A stretch of DNA of 64,000 nucleotides from Candidatus Limnocylindrales bacterium (GCA_035626395.1 DASPNR010000030.1:124001-188000), one strand, 5' to 3'; counted from the stretch's first letter, positions 32,391 through 44,240 are shown. Made by a program: numbers and translations. The notes: generated by a model not told the origin, from the sequence alone.

Positions 32391-33364
32391 GGCCGCCCGC
32401 CGCGGCGTCGCATCAGCGAGGCGGCCGCGCGTACCCCCGCTTCGACGATGCGCCGCGGTCTGCTGTCGTACGCGTACGGCCACGACATCGCTTCGTCGTA
32501 ACCGGCAGCCACGAGCATCTGGCCGTAGCGGCGGAACAGCTCGGCCGCCGGGCCGAGCTGCGACATGTCGAGGCGGGGCGAGTAGCGCGTGACGCGGCCG
32601 GAGCGCCCAGGCTCGAAGCCGCTGAAGTGGAAGAACAGGCAAGGCCTGCCGTCCACCAGAACCTCGCCGCCCTCGACGCGCAGCGAACGCTCGGGAAGGT
32701 TCCAGTGCGCCACGTTGCAGGCAGGGTCGCGCAAGATCGAGACGCCATTGAAGAACACCGGCGCCAGATCGAGCCAGCGCTGATCGTAGTAGATGCCTTC
32801 GGCCACGTCGTGACGGCAATGGCGCTCCACGCGCCGTTGCCACCAGTGCAGGAAAGCGCGCGCCGACGGTGTCTCGGTGACGCCGACGAAACCGGCGTTG
32901 AGCGTGCCCGCCTGGAGGATGACCAGCTCGCGCGCGAAGCGGTCGGCGCCAGCCAGCGGTTCGAGCAGGTGCGGCGTCAGCGTGACGGCATGACGAGCGA
33001 CATGATCGAACAGGCGCGCGAGACTGCTCAGCACGAGCACGTCCGGATCCAGGAAGATCGCAGCGGGCGCGCCGCGGCTGCCGGCCAGATCGAGCGCGTG
33101 CTCGAGAAGGAACGGCTTGGCGGCGGCGGCGATCTGCTTGCGCGAATAGCGGCGGCGAAAGGCGGCGAGGTCCGGTATTGCCAGCTGCTCGAGCGCGATG
33201 ATCGAGAACGGCTCGGTTGCAGGGTCGAAGCGGCCCTCGATTTCGTCGGTGAGCAGCGCCTGCAGCCGCAGCTCGGGATGATGGCGCGCCAGCGATCCCG
33301 CGAGCACGCGCGCTCGCGGGACGTAGTTCTTCGCGATCGCCGTGACGAGGACGGGTGCGGGCAC
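32387..33364 (-). CDS. GT8-like glycosyltransferase
   Basis: 325 aa from GTG 33364, 4 nt after the batE stop. A longer start overlapping batE is possible. The sequence reads as a nucleotide-sugar transferase fold: VLVTAIAKNYVPRARVLAGSL at the N-terminus, metal-binding LDPD (D106-x-D108), TPHLLEP, and a conserved LNAGFVGV...WWQRRVERHCRHD acceptor-side block. GT8/GT24 family placement is tentative. It belongs to the bat operon by spacing. Acceptor and sugar are unknown; a role in cell-envelope glycosylation is an inference from context. Confidence 0.7.
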   Translation of the reverse strand: MPAPVLVTAIAKNYVPRARVLAGSLARHHPELRLQALLTDEIEGRFDPATEPFSIIALEQLAIPDLAAFRRRYSRKQIAAAAKPFLLEHALDLAGSRGAPAAIFLDPDVLVLSSLARLFDHVARHAVTLTPHLLEPLAGADRFARELVILQAGTLNAGFVGVTETPSARAFLHWWQRRVERHCRHDVAEGIYYDQRWLDLAPVFFNGVSILRDPACNVAHWNLPERSLRVEGGEVLVDGRPCLFFHFSGFEPGRSGRVTRYSPRLDMSQLGPAAELFRRYGQMLVAAGYDEAMSWPYAYDSRPRRIVEAGVRAAASLMRRRGGRP

Positions 33365-33368
33365 GGGC

Positions 33369-34313
33369 TCAGGCGCCCGGCCGCTGCACGGGCTCGACGC
33401 TGGCTGCCGGCACCCACGCATCGCGGCCGTCGGCCAACGTGACGCGCACCCAGTCGCTGCGGCGTTCGTCCACGCGCACCTCGGTGCCGGCCGGCAGCGG
33501 CTCGGCGAAACGTGCCGGCGCGTTGCGCGAGTCGGAGGCGCGAGCGAGGACGTCGTCGGCCACGATCACGGCTGCATCGTCGCCTTCCTGGCGCGTGACG
33601 GTGGACGCGAAAAGGACCACCCACAGCAGCAGCGCAGGCACGGAGAACGCACGCAGCATCGCGCTCTGCATGGCCGTGCCGGCGCCGAGAAGGGCCGCGC
33701 CGAGAAGGAAGGCGATGGCGGCCGCGCCGGCGCGCTCGCCCGGCGACAGGGTGCGGTTCCAGGCGAAGAAGCTGTCGAAGATGCCGCCGGCTTCCGGGCG
33801 CGGCACCCACGACGGAAGCAGCGTGCGTGCGTGCTGGAGATTCTGCGACGCGCGGCGATGGTCCGGATCGAGCGCGAGCGCGCGCCGGTAGGCGAGGATC
33901 GCGGTGCCGAGGCTCTCGGCCTGCAGCGCAGCAGTGCCGATGTTGGCGTGGAGATCGGCGCTGACGGCGCCGCCCTGTGCCGCCGCACTGAACAGCCGCT
34001 CGGCGCGAGTGAACGCCGCGCGCCGCTGATCGCGATCGGCGATGTCCTGCGCGGCATCGTAGGCGGCGATGGCCTGAGCCAGGACGTCCGTGGATGCGGC
34101 TGTCGCACCGGTTTCGGGCTGTGCCGACCGCGAGGCAGCAGGCAGAGCCATGCACGCCGCCAGCGTCAGGCCGAGCGCGGCCGTGAGCATGACCCCTCGC
34201 CGCAGTCGCACCGTCCGCAAGCCGTCGCCCGCCGTCGCAGCGGCGCGCACGACGTCCGGCGCTGCTGCACCGCCGCCCCCATGCCGCGTGTCGTTCGGTA
34301 CGAGGCTCCTCAT
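33369..34313 (-). CDS. batE: BatE-like TPR/SH3 membrane protein
   Basis: 314 aa from ATG 34313, overlapping the batD stop by ATGA. An N-terminal membrane segment near residue 45 is followed by TPR repeats (DLHANIGTAALQAESLGTAILAYRRALALDPDHRRA). Two hydrophobic segments follow (AAAIAFLLGAALLGAG; FSVPALLLWVVLFAST). The C-terminal bacterial SH3 domain includes LPAGTEVRVDERRSDWVRV and GRDAWVPAASVEPV. This is the standard BatE architecture. Bat proteins are thought to act together at the inner membrane in aerotolerance or envelope stress; the mechanism is not established. Confidence 0.85.
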   Translation of the reverse strand: MRSLVPNDTRHGGGGAAAPDVVRAAATAGDGLRTVRLRRGVMLTAALGLTLAACMALPAASRSAQPETGATAASTDVLAQAIAAYDAAQDIADRDQRRAAFTRAERLFSAAAQGGAVSADLHANIGTAALQAESLGTAILAYRRALALDPDHRRASQNLQHARTLLPSWVPRPEAGGIFDSFFAWNRTLSPGERAGAAAIAFLLGAALLGAGTAMQSAMLRAFSVPALLLWVVLFASTVTRQEGDDAAVIVADDVLARASDSRNAPARFAEPLPAGTEVRVDERRSDWVRVTLADGRDAWVPAASVEPVQRPGA

Positions 34314-36196
34314 GGCTTCACCATCTGGTCGGCAGCTGCAACGGCGCGCGAGCGCAGGTCGCCCGGAACGGGTGCCGAGCCGCCGCCAGGCGCGAACACG
34401 ATCTCGTCGCAGCTTCGCAGGACGGCGTCGAGATCGGCGGGGCGCGCGGCGGGATTGGCGGCGGCCATGCGGCGCAGGGCATCCCCCACCTCGCGCGCCG
34501 TGGCAGCATCGGCCACGTGCGAGCGCTCCGTGCGCAGCAGCCTGGCGAGCCGCGCCTGCTCGGGATCGATCTGACGGCGGCGATGCACGAGCAGGCCAAT
34601 GAGCAGCGCGAGCAGCCCCAGCGCATAGGCGATCCACCTGACCGCGGGCGCGGCAAGCGCCGACGTCGATGCGGCCGTAAGCCGCGAACGATCGGTTTCG
34701 ATGGACAAGTCGGCACCGGTCAGCGTGAACGTGCGCCGCTCCTTCGTCTCCTCCTCGGCCTTCTCGTCGGCCGCCGGCTGATCCTCCTCCTGCGGCTCGG
34801 CCTGCGGCGCCGCGCTGACGACATCTCCGGCGCCGACGACCTCGGCCGCGCGAACGGACAGGGCGATCGGCTGCGATCGAGTCGTCTGATAGCTCGCTGT
34901 CTTCGGATCGAACCACGAATACTCGATGGCCGGGATCTCGCGCACGCTGGGGTCCACAACGCGCACGGTGGCTTCGAACTTCTTGGCGCCCTCTTCGAGC
35001 ACGCCGCTGAGCGTGCTGTCGGGCACGCGGAACTGCTTGGGCGACAGGCCCGCCGACGAAAGCGGCGGCAGCGCCGCCGATTCGAGCGAGCCCGCGCCGC
35101 GAAGCGTCAGCGTCAGCTTCACCGGATCGCCCGCCTGCAAGACGGTGCGATCGGCGCTGACGTCGAGCGTGAAGCCCTCGCCGATGGCGCCGGCAAAGCT
35201 CGGCGGTCTTCCGGCAGCGGGGACCTGCTCGATGACGAGGGTGCGGGCGTCGGCGGTGACGCGCAGCTTGCGCGTCTGCGTGGGAACGCGCGAGCCGAAG
35301 AAATCGCGGCGCCAGCCGGTGGCCTCGTCCACCAGCAGCGTGGCCGCAGGCAGCGCGAAGGTGCCGGCGACGACCGGGATCATCGTGCGCGTGACGCTGC
35401 GGATCACCCACTGCTTGCCGCCTTCGTTGACCTGACGGACGTCCGCGGGAAAGTCGACGGCGCCGCCCGCGGTATTGACGTTGAGCACGATGCGCGAAGG
35501 CGGCCGCTCGGTGTCGATGAACTGGAACTCATTGGTCCGCTCGAACAGCGGCACGTGCATCGTCTGGTTGAAGAGGCGCTCGGCCAGGCCGCTCTCGGTC
35601 CACCACTCCACCGTCACCGGAACGCGCTCGCCGACGAAGATACGCTCCTGCGGAATGACCAGCCGGAAGCGCTGCCCCTGCGCCTCCGGCACCTCGCCGA
35701 CGGTGACTGCCAGAGTCTTGGTCTCGGCCGACTTCGTGCCCTGCGTCAGGCGTACGGGCCCGATCGTGTAGCGACCCGGAGCATCGGCGGTGAAGCGGAA
35801 GACGAAGGCGTAGCGCACGTCCTTGCGCTGCGTCACCTGGCCATTGATGATCTGCATGAAGCTCGAGATCTGCGGCCGCGCCTGCACGAACTCGAGCTTC
35901 CCGGCCGCCGGCGGATCCACCTGCACCTCCGGCTGCGGCTCCTCATCGAACCCGTCGGCCACAACCTGCAGATCGATCGGCGCCTGAACGTAGTAAGGCC
36001 CCTGCGTAACCTGGATCACCGCCGTCTGCGCCAGCGCCTCGGCAGCAAGCGAAACAAGCGCGAACGCAACAATGGCGGCGCGCAAAGTGCCCCCGATGCA
36101 AGGCGCATGGCGAGCAGCGACCCGAAGCGGGCTGGACTGCAGGGAGCGCGCAGCCATGCAACGCGGCAGACGGGATGCTCTGCGCGTCGCCATCAC
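34310..36196 (-). CDS. batD: BatD protein
   Basis: 628 aa; the GTG start at 36196 overlaps the upstream stop (GTGA), with ATG 36193 directly after. The signal peptide ends near AEALAQ-TAV. It contains typical BatD beta-sandwich repeats: VQAPIDLQVVADGFDEEPQPEV; ERIFVGERVPVTVEWWTESG; DRTVLQAGDPVKLTLTLRGAGSLE. A single membrane segment (WIAYALGLLALLIGLLV) precedes a cytoplasmic helical tail with HRRRQIDPEQARLARLLR. The protein faces the periplasm. It is part of the bat operon between the batB/batC fusion and batE. Confidence 0.9.
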   Translation of the reverse strand: MMATRRASRLPRCMAARSLQSSPLRVAARHAPCIGGTLRAAIVAFALVSLAAEALAQTAVIQVTQGPYYVQAPIDLQVVADGFDEEPQPEVQVDPPAAGKLEFVQARPQISSFMQIINGQVTQRKDVRYAFVFRFTADAPGRYTIGPVRLTQGTKSAETKTLAVTVGEVPEAQGQRFRLVIPQERIFVGERVPVTVEWWTESGLAERLFNQTMHVPLFERTNEFQFIDTERPPSRIVLNVNTAGGAVDFPADVRQVNEGGKQWVIRSVTRTMIPVVAGTFALPAATLLVDEATGWRRDFFGSRVPTQTRKLRVTADARTLVIEQVPAAGRPPSFAGAIGEGFTLDVSADRTVLQAGDPVKLTLTLRGAGSLESAALPPLSSAGLSPKQFRVPDSTLSGVLEEGAKKFEATVRVVDPSVREIPAIEYSWFDPKTASYQTTRSQPIALSVRAAEVVGAGDVVSAAPQAEPQEEDQPAADEKAEEETKERRTFTLTGADLSIETDRSRLTAASTSALAAPAVRWIAYALGLLALLIGLLVHRRRQIDPEQARLARLLRTERSHVADAATAREVGDALRRMAAANPAARPADLDAVLRSCDEIVFAPGGGSAPVPGDLRSRAVAAADQMVKP

Positions 36197-39100
36197 CAGT
36201 CCTTTTCGACGGGGTCGTATCTCTGCTCCGCCGCCCGATCCTTGTCCGCCCGCCGCTTGGCGTCGCGATCGCGAATGCCCTGCAGGAGCTGCGCAGGGTC
36301 GGCAGCTTCCTGCCCGCCCTGCTGCTGTTGCTGCTGCTGTCCGCCCTGCTGTTGCTGCTGCTGTTCCTGCTCCTGTTGCTCCTGCTGCTGTTGCTCCTGC
36401 TGCTGTTGCTGCTCGTCCTGCTGCTGCTGTTCCTGCTGCTCCTGCGGCGGCTGCAGCAGGCGCAGCGCCTCGGCGAGCGACTGCACCGCCGCGTTCTGCT
36501 GCTCGCGCACCTGCCGAAACGCCGGCGGGTTCACCGACAGGCCCTGCGCCGCACCGTCCATCTGCGTCTTGGCGGTGGTCACGTGATCGGCAGCTTGCGC
36601 GAGACGCTGCGGGAAGTCCTCCGGCACCTGGCCCTGCGCCTCGGGCGGGATCGGCTGCTGCGACTGCTCGCGCAGCGCATCGGCTATGGGTCTGGCCGTC
36701 TGCGACAGCGTCTCCTGCCGCGCGCCCAGCGGGCCGGCGCGGTCGGCGTAGTCCTTGTCGGGCGCGGCGGCGGCGAGCGCCGACACTTCCTCGGTGGAGT
36801 CGCCGAGCTCGACCTGCCGGCGCGCCAGCTCCTGCAGATGCTCGATGACGGAGAAGAACAGCCGGCGCAGATCCTCGATGCGTTCGACCGCCGTCCGCAC
36901 CGCCACGCGCGCCGGCTGCCAGTCCACCGCGCCGCTGGATGCGGCAGCCGCGGCCTGCGACAGCTGCGCGGCGGCGTCATCCATCGCGGTGCGTGCCGCC
37001 GACAGCAGCGGCTTGGCCAGCTCCAGACGCTGCTTCTCCATCGCCGCCTGCTGATCCACAGGTGGCGCCGGCGCTTGCGGATCGCTTCCCTGCTGCTGCG
37101 CAGCTTCGGCCGCCGCTGCTGCCGACTGCGCAGCGGACAGCTGCTCTTCGAGCGTCTGCTCGGCGCGCCGGCCGCGATCGATGTTCGATTGCTGCACCTC
37201 GAGCGCCAGCGGCGCGTACTCGGCAAGCGCCTGCTCCGATACCGGCTCCTTGGGCGAGAGCACTGCCTCGATCCGCTGCTCGTCCTGCGCAAGCAACTCG
37301 ACCAGGCGCTCGAAGTCGAGGAAACGCTCGCGCGCCGACGCCAGCGACTGCACCGCGCGGTACTGGTGCTCGAGCGATTCCTGCACGCGGCCGCTCTCCA
37401 GCGGCGGCTTGGCCTCGACCAGACTGGCGACGGCCTTGCCCAGATGCGGCTCGGCCTCGCGCACGCGCTCGACGAACCGCTCCTGCTCGGGCGCAAGAGG
37501 CTGCCCGGAATTCTTCTGCGCGTCGGCCTGCGACAGGCCCGCGACGAACTGGTAGTGGAGCTGCTCGACGCGCTCGCGCATGTCGCCGGCGCTGTCGGCA
37601 AGGAAATCGTTGGTGAGCCATTTCTGCGGCTCGATCTCGGACGTGCCGGCATCGATGGCGGCCTTGGCGCCCGACAGCCGCGCCGTCTCGAGCGTGTCCT
37701 GGATGAGCACGTCCAGGACCTGCACGGGATCGAGAAGCTGATCGCGCGCGCGCTTGAGCTCGGTCAGCACCGCCGAGGCCGACCGGTACGCGCCTTCGCC
37801 TTCGAGGCGGCGAAGGCGGCCGCGGGCCTGGCCGATGCGCTCGCGCGCACGATGCATGTACTCGAGCACGCCCGTCAGCTGCGAGGCGCGCATGGCATCC
37901 TCGGGCGTCTGCTGATCGGCGGGCTTGGCCGAAAGAGTGTCGCGTTCGCGGCCGGCGCGGTCGCTCAGGTCTTCGGCCGAGGCGCCCAGCTCGAGCTGGC
38001 GCGCGGCGAGCGCGCGATACGCACGGCGCAGCTTCTCGTCCGCCTGCGCATCGGCAGCATCGGGCTGCTGCATCGTCTCGCGAAGGCCGGCCAGAAACGT
38101 TCGCTGCTCTTCCATGAGCGCCATCAGCTCATCGAGCAGCGACTTCTCCTTCTTCTTGGCGAGCGAGTCGCCGAGCACCAGCGCGCGGCGCAGGACCAGC
38201 TCGAGGTTGTAGCGCGCGTCCTGGTCCTTCTCGTTCAGCGCCACCGCGTCGCGGAACCAGGCGGCGGCGCGCTCGAGCGACGCCAACGCTTCCTCGGGCT
38301 GCGCTTCCAGCTTGGAGTCGGCAAGGCGCGTCTCGACGATGCCGAGGTTGTAGGTGGCCGTTGCGCGCAGTTCGTTGTCGAGACGGGCCTTGCTGCGTGC
38401 GCTTTCGAGCAGCTCTGCCGCGCCAGCCAGATCGCCCGCATCGAGCCTGGCAAGACCTTCGTTGTAGATCTCGCGCGGCGGCCGCAGGTCCTCGGGCGGC
38501 CCCGGCGGCTCTCCGGCGCCGTCGGCCGCGCCCGTTCCTGCGGGGTCTGCGGCCTCGCCTTCGGCCGCCGTGGCCGCGCCGTCCTCGACGGTCAGGCCCG
38601 GCTCGGGCGCGGCCGGCTGCGGCTGCGCGTGCACCGGCATGGCCAGTGCAACGAGGACGGCTGCCGCGGCAGCTGCCGCAGTGGTTGCGGCGGCGGCGCG
38701 CGCGCGTCGAGCGCGTCCGCTCGAGGACGCGGTGACCGAGGCGACGAGAAACATCAGGGCCAGCAGCACGCACCACTGGTAGGCCTCGTTGCGGATGGTG
38801 CGGTTCTGGCCGTCGAGCTCGCCGCGCGTCAGGCTGGCGATGTGGCGGTCGTAGATCGATTGGAGGTCGAGAACACCGGTGCCGGCCGGAATGTAGGCGC
38901 CGCCGGTGGCCAGCGCGATCTCGCGCAGCAGCTCGCCGTCCAGCCGACTGATCACCGGCTTGCCCGAGGCATCGCGCAGCGGCTTCCGCGCGCCGGTCTT
39001 GGGATCGGTGATGCGGATCTCGCTGCCGTTCTCGTCGCCGAAGCCGATGGCAAGGATCTTGACGCCGCGCTCGGCCGCTTCCTTGGCGGCCTCGAGCGGA

Positions 39101-39717
39101 AAGGAGTCGTGATCCTCGCCGTCGGTAATGAGGATGATCGAGCGCGAGACGGCGCCGGCGCCCGCGAATCCGGCGACCGCCTTGCGAATGGGCTCCTCCA
39201 GGCGCGTGCCGCCGCGCGAGACGCTGCGCGGCCCGGCCGAGTCCAGCACCAGTCGCAGGAAGGAGAAGTCCGGCGTCAGCGGGGCCAGCACGGTTGCGCG
39301 GCCGGCAAAGGCGATCAGGCCGACGCTGTCGCCCTGCAAGTACGTCAGCAGGTCGCGCAGCTCCGCCTTGGCGCGCTCGAGGCGATTGGGCGCGACGTCC
39401 TCGGCCAGCATCGAGTTGCTGACATCGAGCGCGACCATGATCTCGGCGCCCACGCGCGGCGTGGCCACGAACTGCACGCCCCACTGCGGCCGCATCAGCG
39501 CCAGCACCATGCACGTGAAGGACAGGCCGAGAAGAACGATGCTGGTGCGGCGGCGCGTCGTGCTCGGCGCGCGAACCAGACGCGCCTGCATGGCCGGCGA
39601 CAGGAAGCGGGTGAGTGCGCCGCCGGCGCGCGCGTCCAGCCACAGCAGCAGCGCAGTGAATGCGAGCACCACCCACAGCAGCATGCCCCAGCCCGGCTCG
39701 GCGAATCGGAAGTCCAT
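36193..39717 (-). CDS. BatB-BatC fusion: VWA domain, TPR region and Gln-rich tail
   Basis: 1174 aa, about twice the combined length of BatB and BatC. Residues 1-80 hold two membrane segments. The VWA domain has MIDAS DVSNS (98-102), PLTPDFSFLRLVLDS and ITDGEDHDS. A third membrane segment near 315-335 is followed by an Ala/Pro-rich linker. TPR repeats of BatC type follow (about 410-520), then some 500 residues of charged helical coiled coil. A Gln-rich tail (about 1090-1145) and YDPVEKDW end the protein, as in BatC. It lies 58 nt after batA, with a short direct repeat between. The GTGA overlap couples it to batD. Confidence 0.88.
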   Translation of the reverse strand: MDFRFAEPGWGMLLWVVLAFTALLLWLDARAGGALTRFLSPAMQARLVRAPSTTRRRTSIVLLGLSFTCMVLALMRPQWGVQFVATPRVGAEIMVALDVSNSMLAEDVAPNRLERAKAELRDLLTYLQGDSVGLIAFAGRATVLAPLTPDFSFLRLVLDSAGPRSVSRGGTRLEEPIRKAVAGFAGAGAVSRSIILITDGEDHDSFPLEAAKEAAERGVKILAIGFGDENGSEIRITDPKTGARKPLRDASGKPVISRLDGELLREIALATGGAYIPAGTGVLDLQSIYDRHIASLTRGELDGQNRTIRNEAYQWCVLLALMFLVASVTASSSGRARRARAAAATTAAAAAAAVLVALAMPVHAQPQPAAPEPGLTVEDGAATAAEGEAADPAGTGAADGAGEPPGPPEDLRPPREIYNEGLARLDAGDLAGAAELLESARSKARLDNELRATATYNLGIVETRLADSKLEAQPEEALASLERAAAWFRDAVALNEKDQDARYNLELVLRRALVLGDSLAKKKEKSLLDELMALMEEQRTFLAGLRETMQQPDAADAQADEKLRRAYRALAARQLELGASAEDLSDRAGRERDTLSAKPADQQTPEDAMRASQLTGVLEYMHRARERIGQARGRLRRLEGEGAYRSASAVLTELKRARDQLLDPVQVLDVLIQDTLETARLSGAKAAIDAGTSEIEPQKWLTNDFLADSAGDMRERVEQLHYQFVAGLSQADAQKNSGQPLAPEQERFVERVREAEPHLGKAVASLVEAKPPLESGRVQESLEHQYRAVQSLASARERFLDFERLVELLAQDEQRIEAVLSPKEPVSEQALAEYAPLALEVQQSNIDRGRRAEQTLEEQLSAAQSAAAAAEAAQQQGSDPQAPAPPVDQQAAMEKQRLELAKPLLSAARTAMDDAAAQLSQAAAAASSGAVDWQPARVAVRTAVERIEDLRRLFFSVIEHLQELARRQVELGDSTEEVSALAAAAPDKDYADRAGPLGARQETLSQTARPIADALREQSQQPIPPEAQGQVPEDFPQRLAQAADHVTTAKTQMDGAAQGLSVNPPAFRQVREQQNAAVQSLAEALRLLQPPQEQQEQQQQDEQQQQQEQQQQEQQEQEQQQQQQGGQQQQQQQGGQEAADPAQLLQGIRDRDAKRRADKDRAAEQRYDPVEKDW
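36319..36444 (+). repeat. CTG/TTG trinucleotide tract inside the batB-batC gene
   Basis: About 126 bp made almost wholly of CTG, TTG and CTC triplets on the plus strand, coding for Gln and Glu on the minus strand. Low complexity makes length variation by slippage likely. The opposite strand reads as poly-Leu, which creates a false membrane-protein open frame. Confidence 0.85.
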
Positions 39718-39724
39718 GGCTATC

Positions 39725-39774
39725 GCTCCGCTCGCTGGCGCTCGGACATCGGATGCTCCGCTCGCTGGCGCTCG
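39725..39774. repeat. Two perfect 20-bp direct repeats between batA and the batB-batC gene
   Basis: GCTCCGCTCGCTGGCGCTCG occurs at 39725-39744 and 39755-39774, a 30-bp period filling nearly the whole 58-bp spacer. It is the only sizeable gap inside this otherwise overlapping operon. Confidence 0.85.
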
Positions 39775-39775
39775 C

Positions 39776-40790
39776 TCATGGCAGCCTCCGCAGCACGGTG
39801 CCCGAGGCCAGCGCGGCCGTCGCCGCCAACAGCAGGGCCAGAACGACCAGCGGCGGGTAGTGCTCGCGGTACTGGAGGTAGCGCACTTCGGAGACCTCGG
39901 TGCGCTCGAGGCGATCGATCTCCCTGTAGACTTCCTTCAGCCCCTCGACGTCGCGAGCGTGGAAGTAGCGGCCGCCGGTGATCTTGGCGATCTGCTCGAG
40001 CGTCTCCTTGTCCATCTCCACGTAGACGCGCCGCAGATACTCGCGGCCGTCGTGTCCGAGGATCGGGATGGGCGCGAAGCCGTTGGTGCCGGCGGCGATG
40101 GTGTAGACCTTGATGTTGTTGTCGGCGGCCAGCTTGGCGGCCTGCAGCGGATCGATGACGCCGGCGTTGTTGACGCCGTCGGTCAGCAGGATGATGACCT
40201 TGGACTTGGCCGGGTGCTCGCGCAGCCGCTCGATGGCAAGGCCGAGGCCTTCACCAACGGCGGTTGCGGCCTCGGTGGCTTCGGTGGCGATCTTCACCTC
40301 GTCCAGGATGTTGAGCAGGTTGGCGTGGTCGAGCGTCAGCGGACACAGGCCGTCGGCGAAGGTGCCGAAGACGACCAGCCCCATCAGATCCCCTTCGCGG
40401 CCGGCGCCGGCCTCTCCGCCTTCGACGAACTCGTGAATGACGTTGCGGACGGCGTCGAGACGGCTGACCGAGGCGTCGCCGGCGACGAAGTCGCGCGCGT
40501 TCATGGAGCCGGAGCGGTCCACCGACAGCACCAGCGCGATGCCCTCCTTCATGACGTGCGTGGTCGCATCGCCGGTGCGCGGGCCGGCAAGCGCCACCGA
40601 CAGCACCAGCGTGGCCAGCGCCAGCAGCAGCGCCGGCAGCCTTGCCAGGCGCGCGCGCAGCGAGCGCGGCGCCGACTCTACGTGCACGAGGTCGGAATAG
40701 ACGAGCACCGAAGGCAGGCGCGCCGCCAGCAGGTAGACCAGCGGCGCCAGCAGCCCCACCAGCAGGAACAGCGGATCGCGCAGCTCGATC

Positions 40791-40798
<8 letters not shown>
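39776..40798 (-). CDS. batA: BatA VWA membrane protein
   Basis: 340 aa. Two N-terminal membrane segments (LFLLVGLLAPLVYLLA; LPALLLALATLVLSVALAG) are followed by a VWA domain with complete MIDAS DRSGS (94-98), plus TLDHANLLNILDEV and LLTDGVNNAG. A C-terminal membrane segment (PPLVVLALLLAATAALASG) closes it, the standard BatA topology with the VWA domain in the periplasm or cytoplasm depending on model. The start overlaps the upstream DUF4381-like gene by 8 bp. A BatA-type VWA protein paired with a BatB-type one is the signature of the Bat operon. Confidence 0.93.
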
Positions 40799-41938
<1,140 letters not shown>

Positions 41939-41942
<4 letters not shown>

Positions 41943-42931
41943 CGCCGCATCCTCCGCTCGCGCATCTTGAAGAAGCGCACGATGGGATCGACGACCGAGC
42001 CGGAAGCATCGATGTGGATGAAGTCGATGCCGGCGCGGCGAAGGCGTTTTTCGAGATCGACAATCCGCCGTGCCGCCAGCTCCTGCGTCGTGCGGCGGAA
42101 GGCCGAGGAGCCCGTATCGTAGAGGCGCGTGCGGCCCGACTCGGCATCTTCGAGCGCCACCAGGCCCACCGGTGGAACCTCGATCTCGCGGGGATCGGTC
42201 ACCAGCACGGCGATGACGTCGTGCTTCTGGTTGGCGGTGGTCAGCGCGCGCTCGAAGCCATCGTCGAGGAAATCGCTGACGACGAAGCAGACGGCGCGGC
42301 GCTTGGTCACGCTCATTGCAAAACGCATCGCGCGGGCGATGTCGGTGGCCTGGCGGGCGCGACGCAGGCGTCGTGTGCTCGCGGGCAGGAAGCGGCGGGC
42401 CGCCTCGCGCACGCGCGCGAGCAGGTCGCCCGCGTCGCCGTTGCGCTCCTGCTCGGGGCCATGGTCCAGCTCGCCGTGCGCGAGCACTTCGCGCACGACG
42501 CGCAACGCGTGCTTCTGGCCCTTGCGCGGCGGGATGTACTGCTCGACGTCGCCGTGGAAGAGCACCAGGCCGACCTTGTCGTCGTTGCGAATGGCCGAGA
42601 ACGCCAGCAGCGCGCACAGCTCGGCGGCCGCCTCGCGCTTGGAGCGCGCGGCCGACCCGAAGTCCTGCGAGGCCGAGATGTCGGCCATCAAGAGCAGGGT
42701 CAGCTGGCGCTCTTCGACGAAACGCTTGACGAAGGGCTCGCCGGTGCGCGCGGTGACGTTCCAGTCGATCGTGCGGATGTCGTCGCCGGGGACGTAGGGG
42801 CGCACTTCCTCGAACTCGATGCCGCCGCCCTTGAAGACGGAGACGTACTCGCCGGCCAGCACGTCGGCGACCTGACGGCCGGTGCGGACCTGAATCTCGC
42901 GAACGCGCCGGATGATTTCGGCTGCGGTCAT
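41939..42931 (-). CDS. DUF58 domain protein
   Basis: 330 aa from ATG 42931, 20 nt after moxR. The signature YVPGDDIRTIDWNVTARTGEPFVKRFVEERQLTLLLMADISAS is that of DUF58 proteins, which have a VWA-like fold and almost always follow moxR. The frame is open further upstream only as a shadow of moxR. It is cytoplasmic, probably a MoxR partner in assembling or activating the Bat VWA proteins; that role is inferred from conserved gene order. Confidence 0.93.
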
Positions 42932-42951
42932 CGGTTCGGCCGAAGCTCGTC

Positions 42952-43938
<987 letters not shown>

Positions 43939-44240
43939 GTCCTGGGCCTTCTCCTGGTCGCGTGGGAGCGCCGTTGTGCCGATCGGCCGAGGTGGCCGGC
44001 GGCGCGGCGGCGTCGCCGAATATGACGCGAGCGGAGCGTCACTTCCAGGTGCGTAGGGCGCCGCCGCGGGCCGCGTCGGCGCGGTCGCCAGCCTGGAAAG
44101 TCGGGCGACGGGACGATGGTCGGTCAGCCGTGCAGGAGCCTTGGGAGTTGCGACGGCGCGCATCGGCCGGCGGCATCGCGCCGTCCATCGCGCACACCCG
44201 CTGCATCGTGCGTTGCTTCCAGGGCGACTACACTGGCGGC
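43939..44240. other. 302-bp divergent intergenic region (moxR / 58-aa gene)
   Basis: It should hold the bat operon promoter (minus strand) and that of the zinc-ribbon gene (plus strand). I see no convincing sigma70 pair for moxR. Several GC-rich inverted segments occur (around 43980-44010), but none is clearly an operator. Confidence 0.5.
44229..44234 (+). promoter_or_regulatory. Possible -10 box (TACACT) for a leaderless 58-aa gene
   Basis: TACACT ends exactly 6 nt before ATG 44241, and no Shine-Dalgarno sequence lies between (GGCGGC). A transcription start at the A of the ATG would give a leaderless mRNA. Confidence 0.4.

Noticed and set aside
36175..39981. 1268-codon plus-strand frame rich in Leu over the bat genes
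   Set aside because: The poly-Leu part is the antisense reading of the Gln codon tract in the batB-batC gene; the rest is Arg/Leu shadow.
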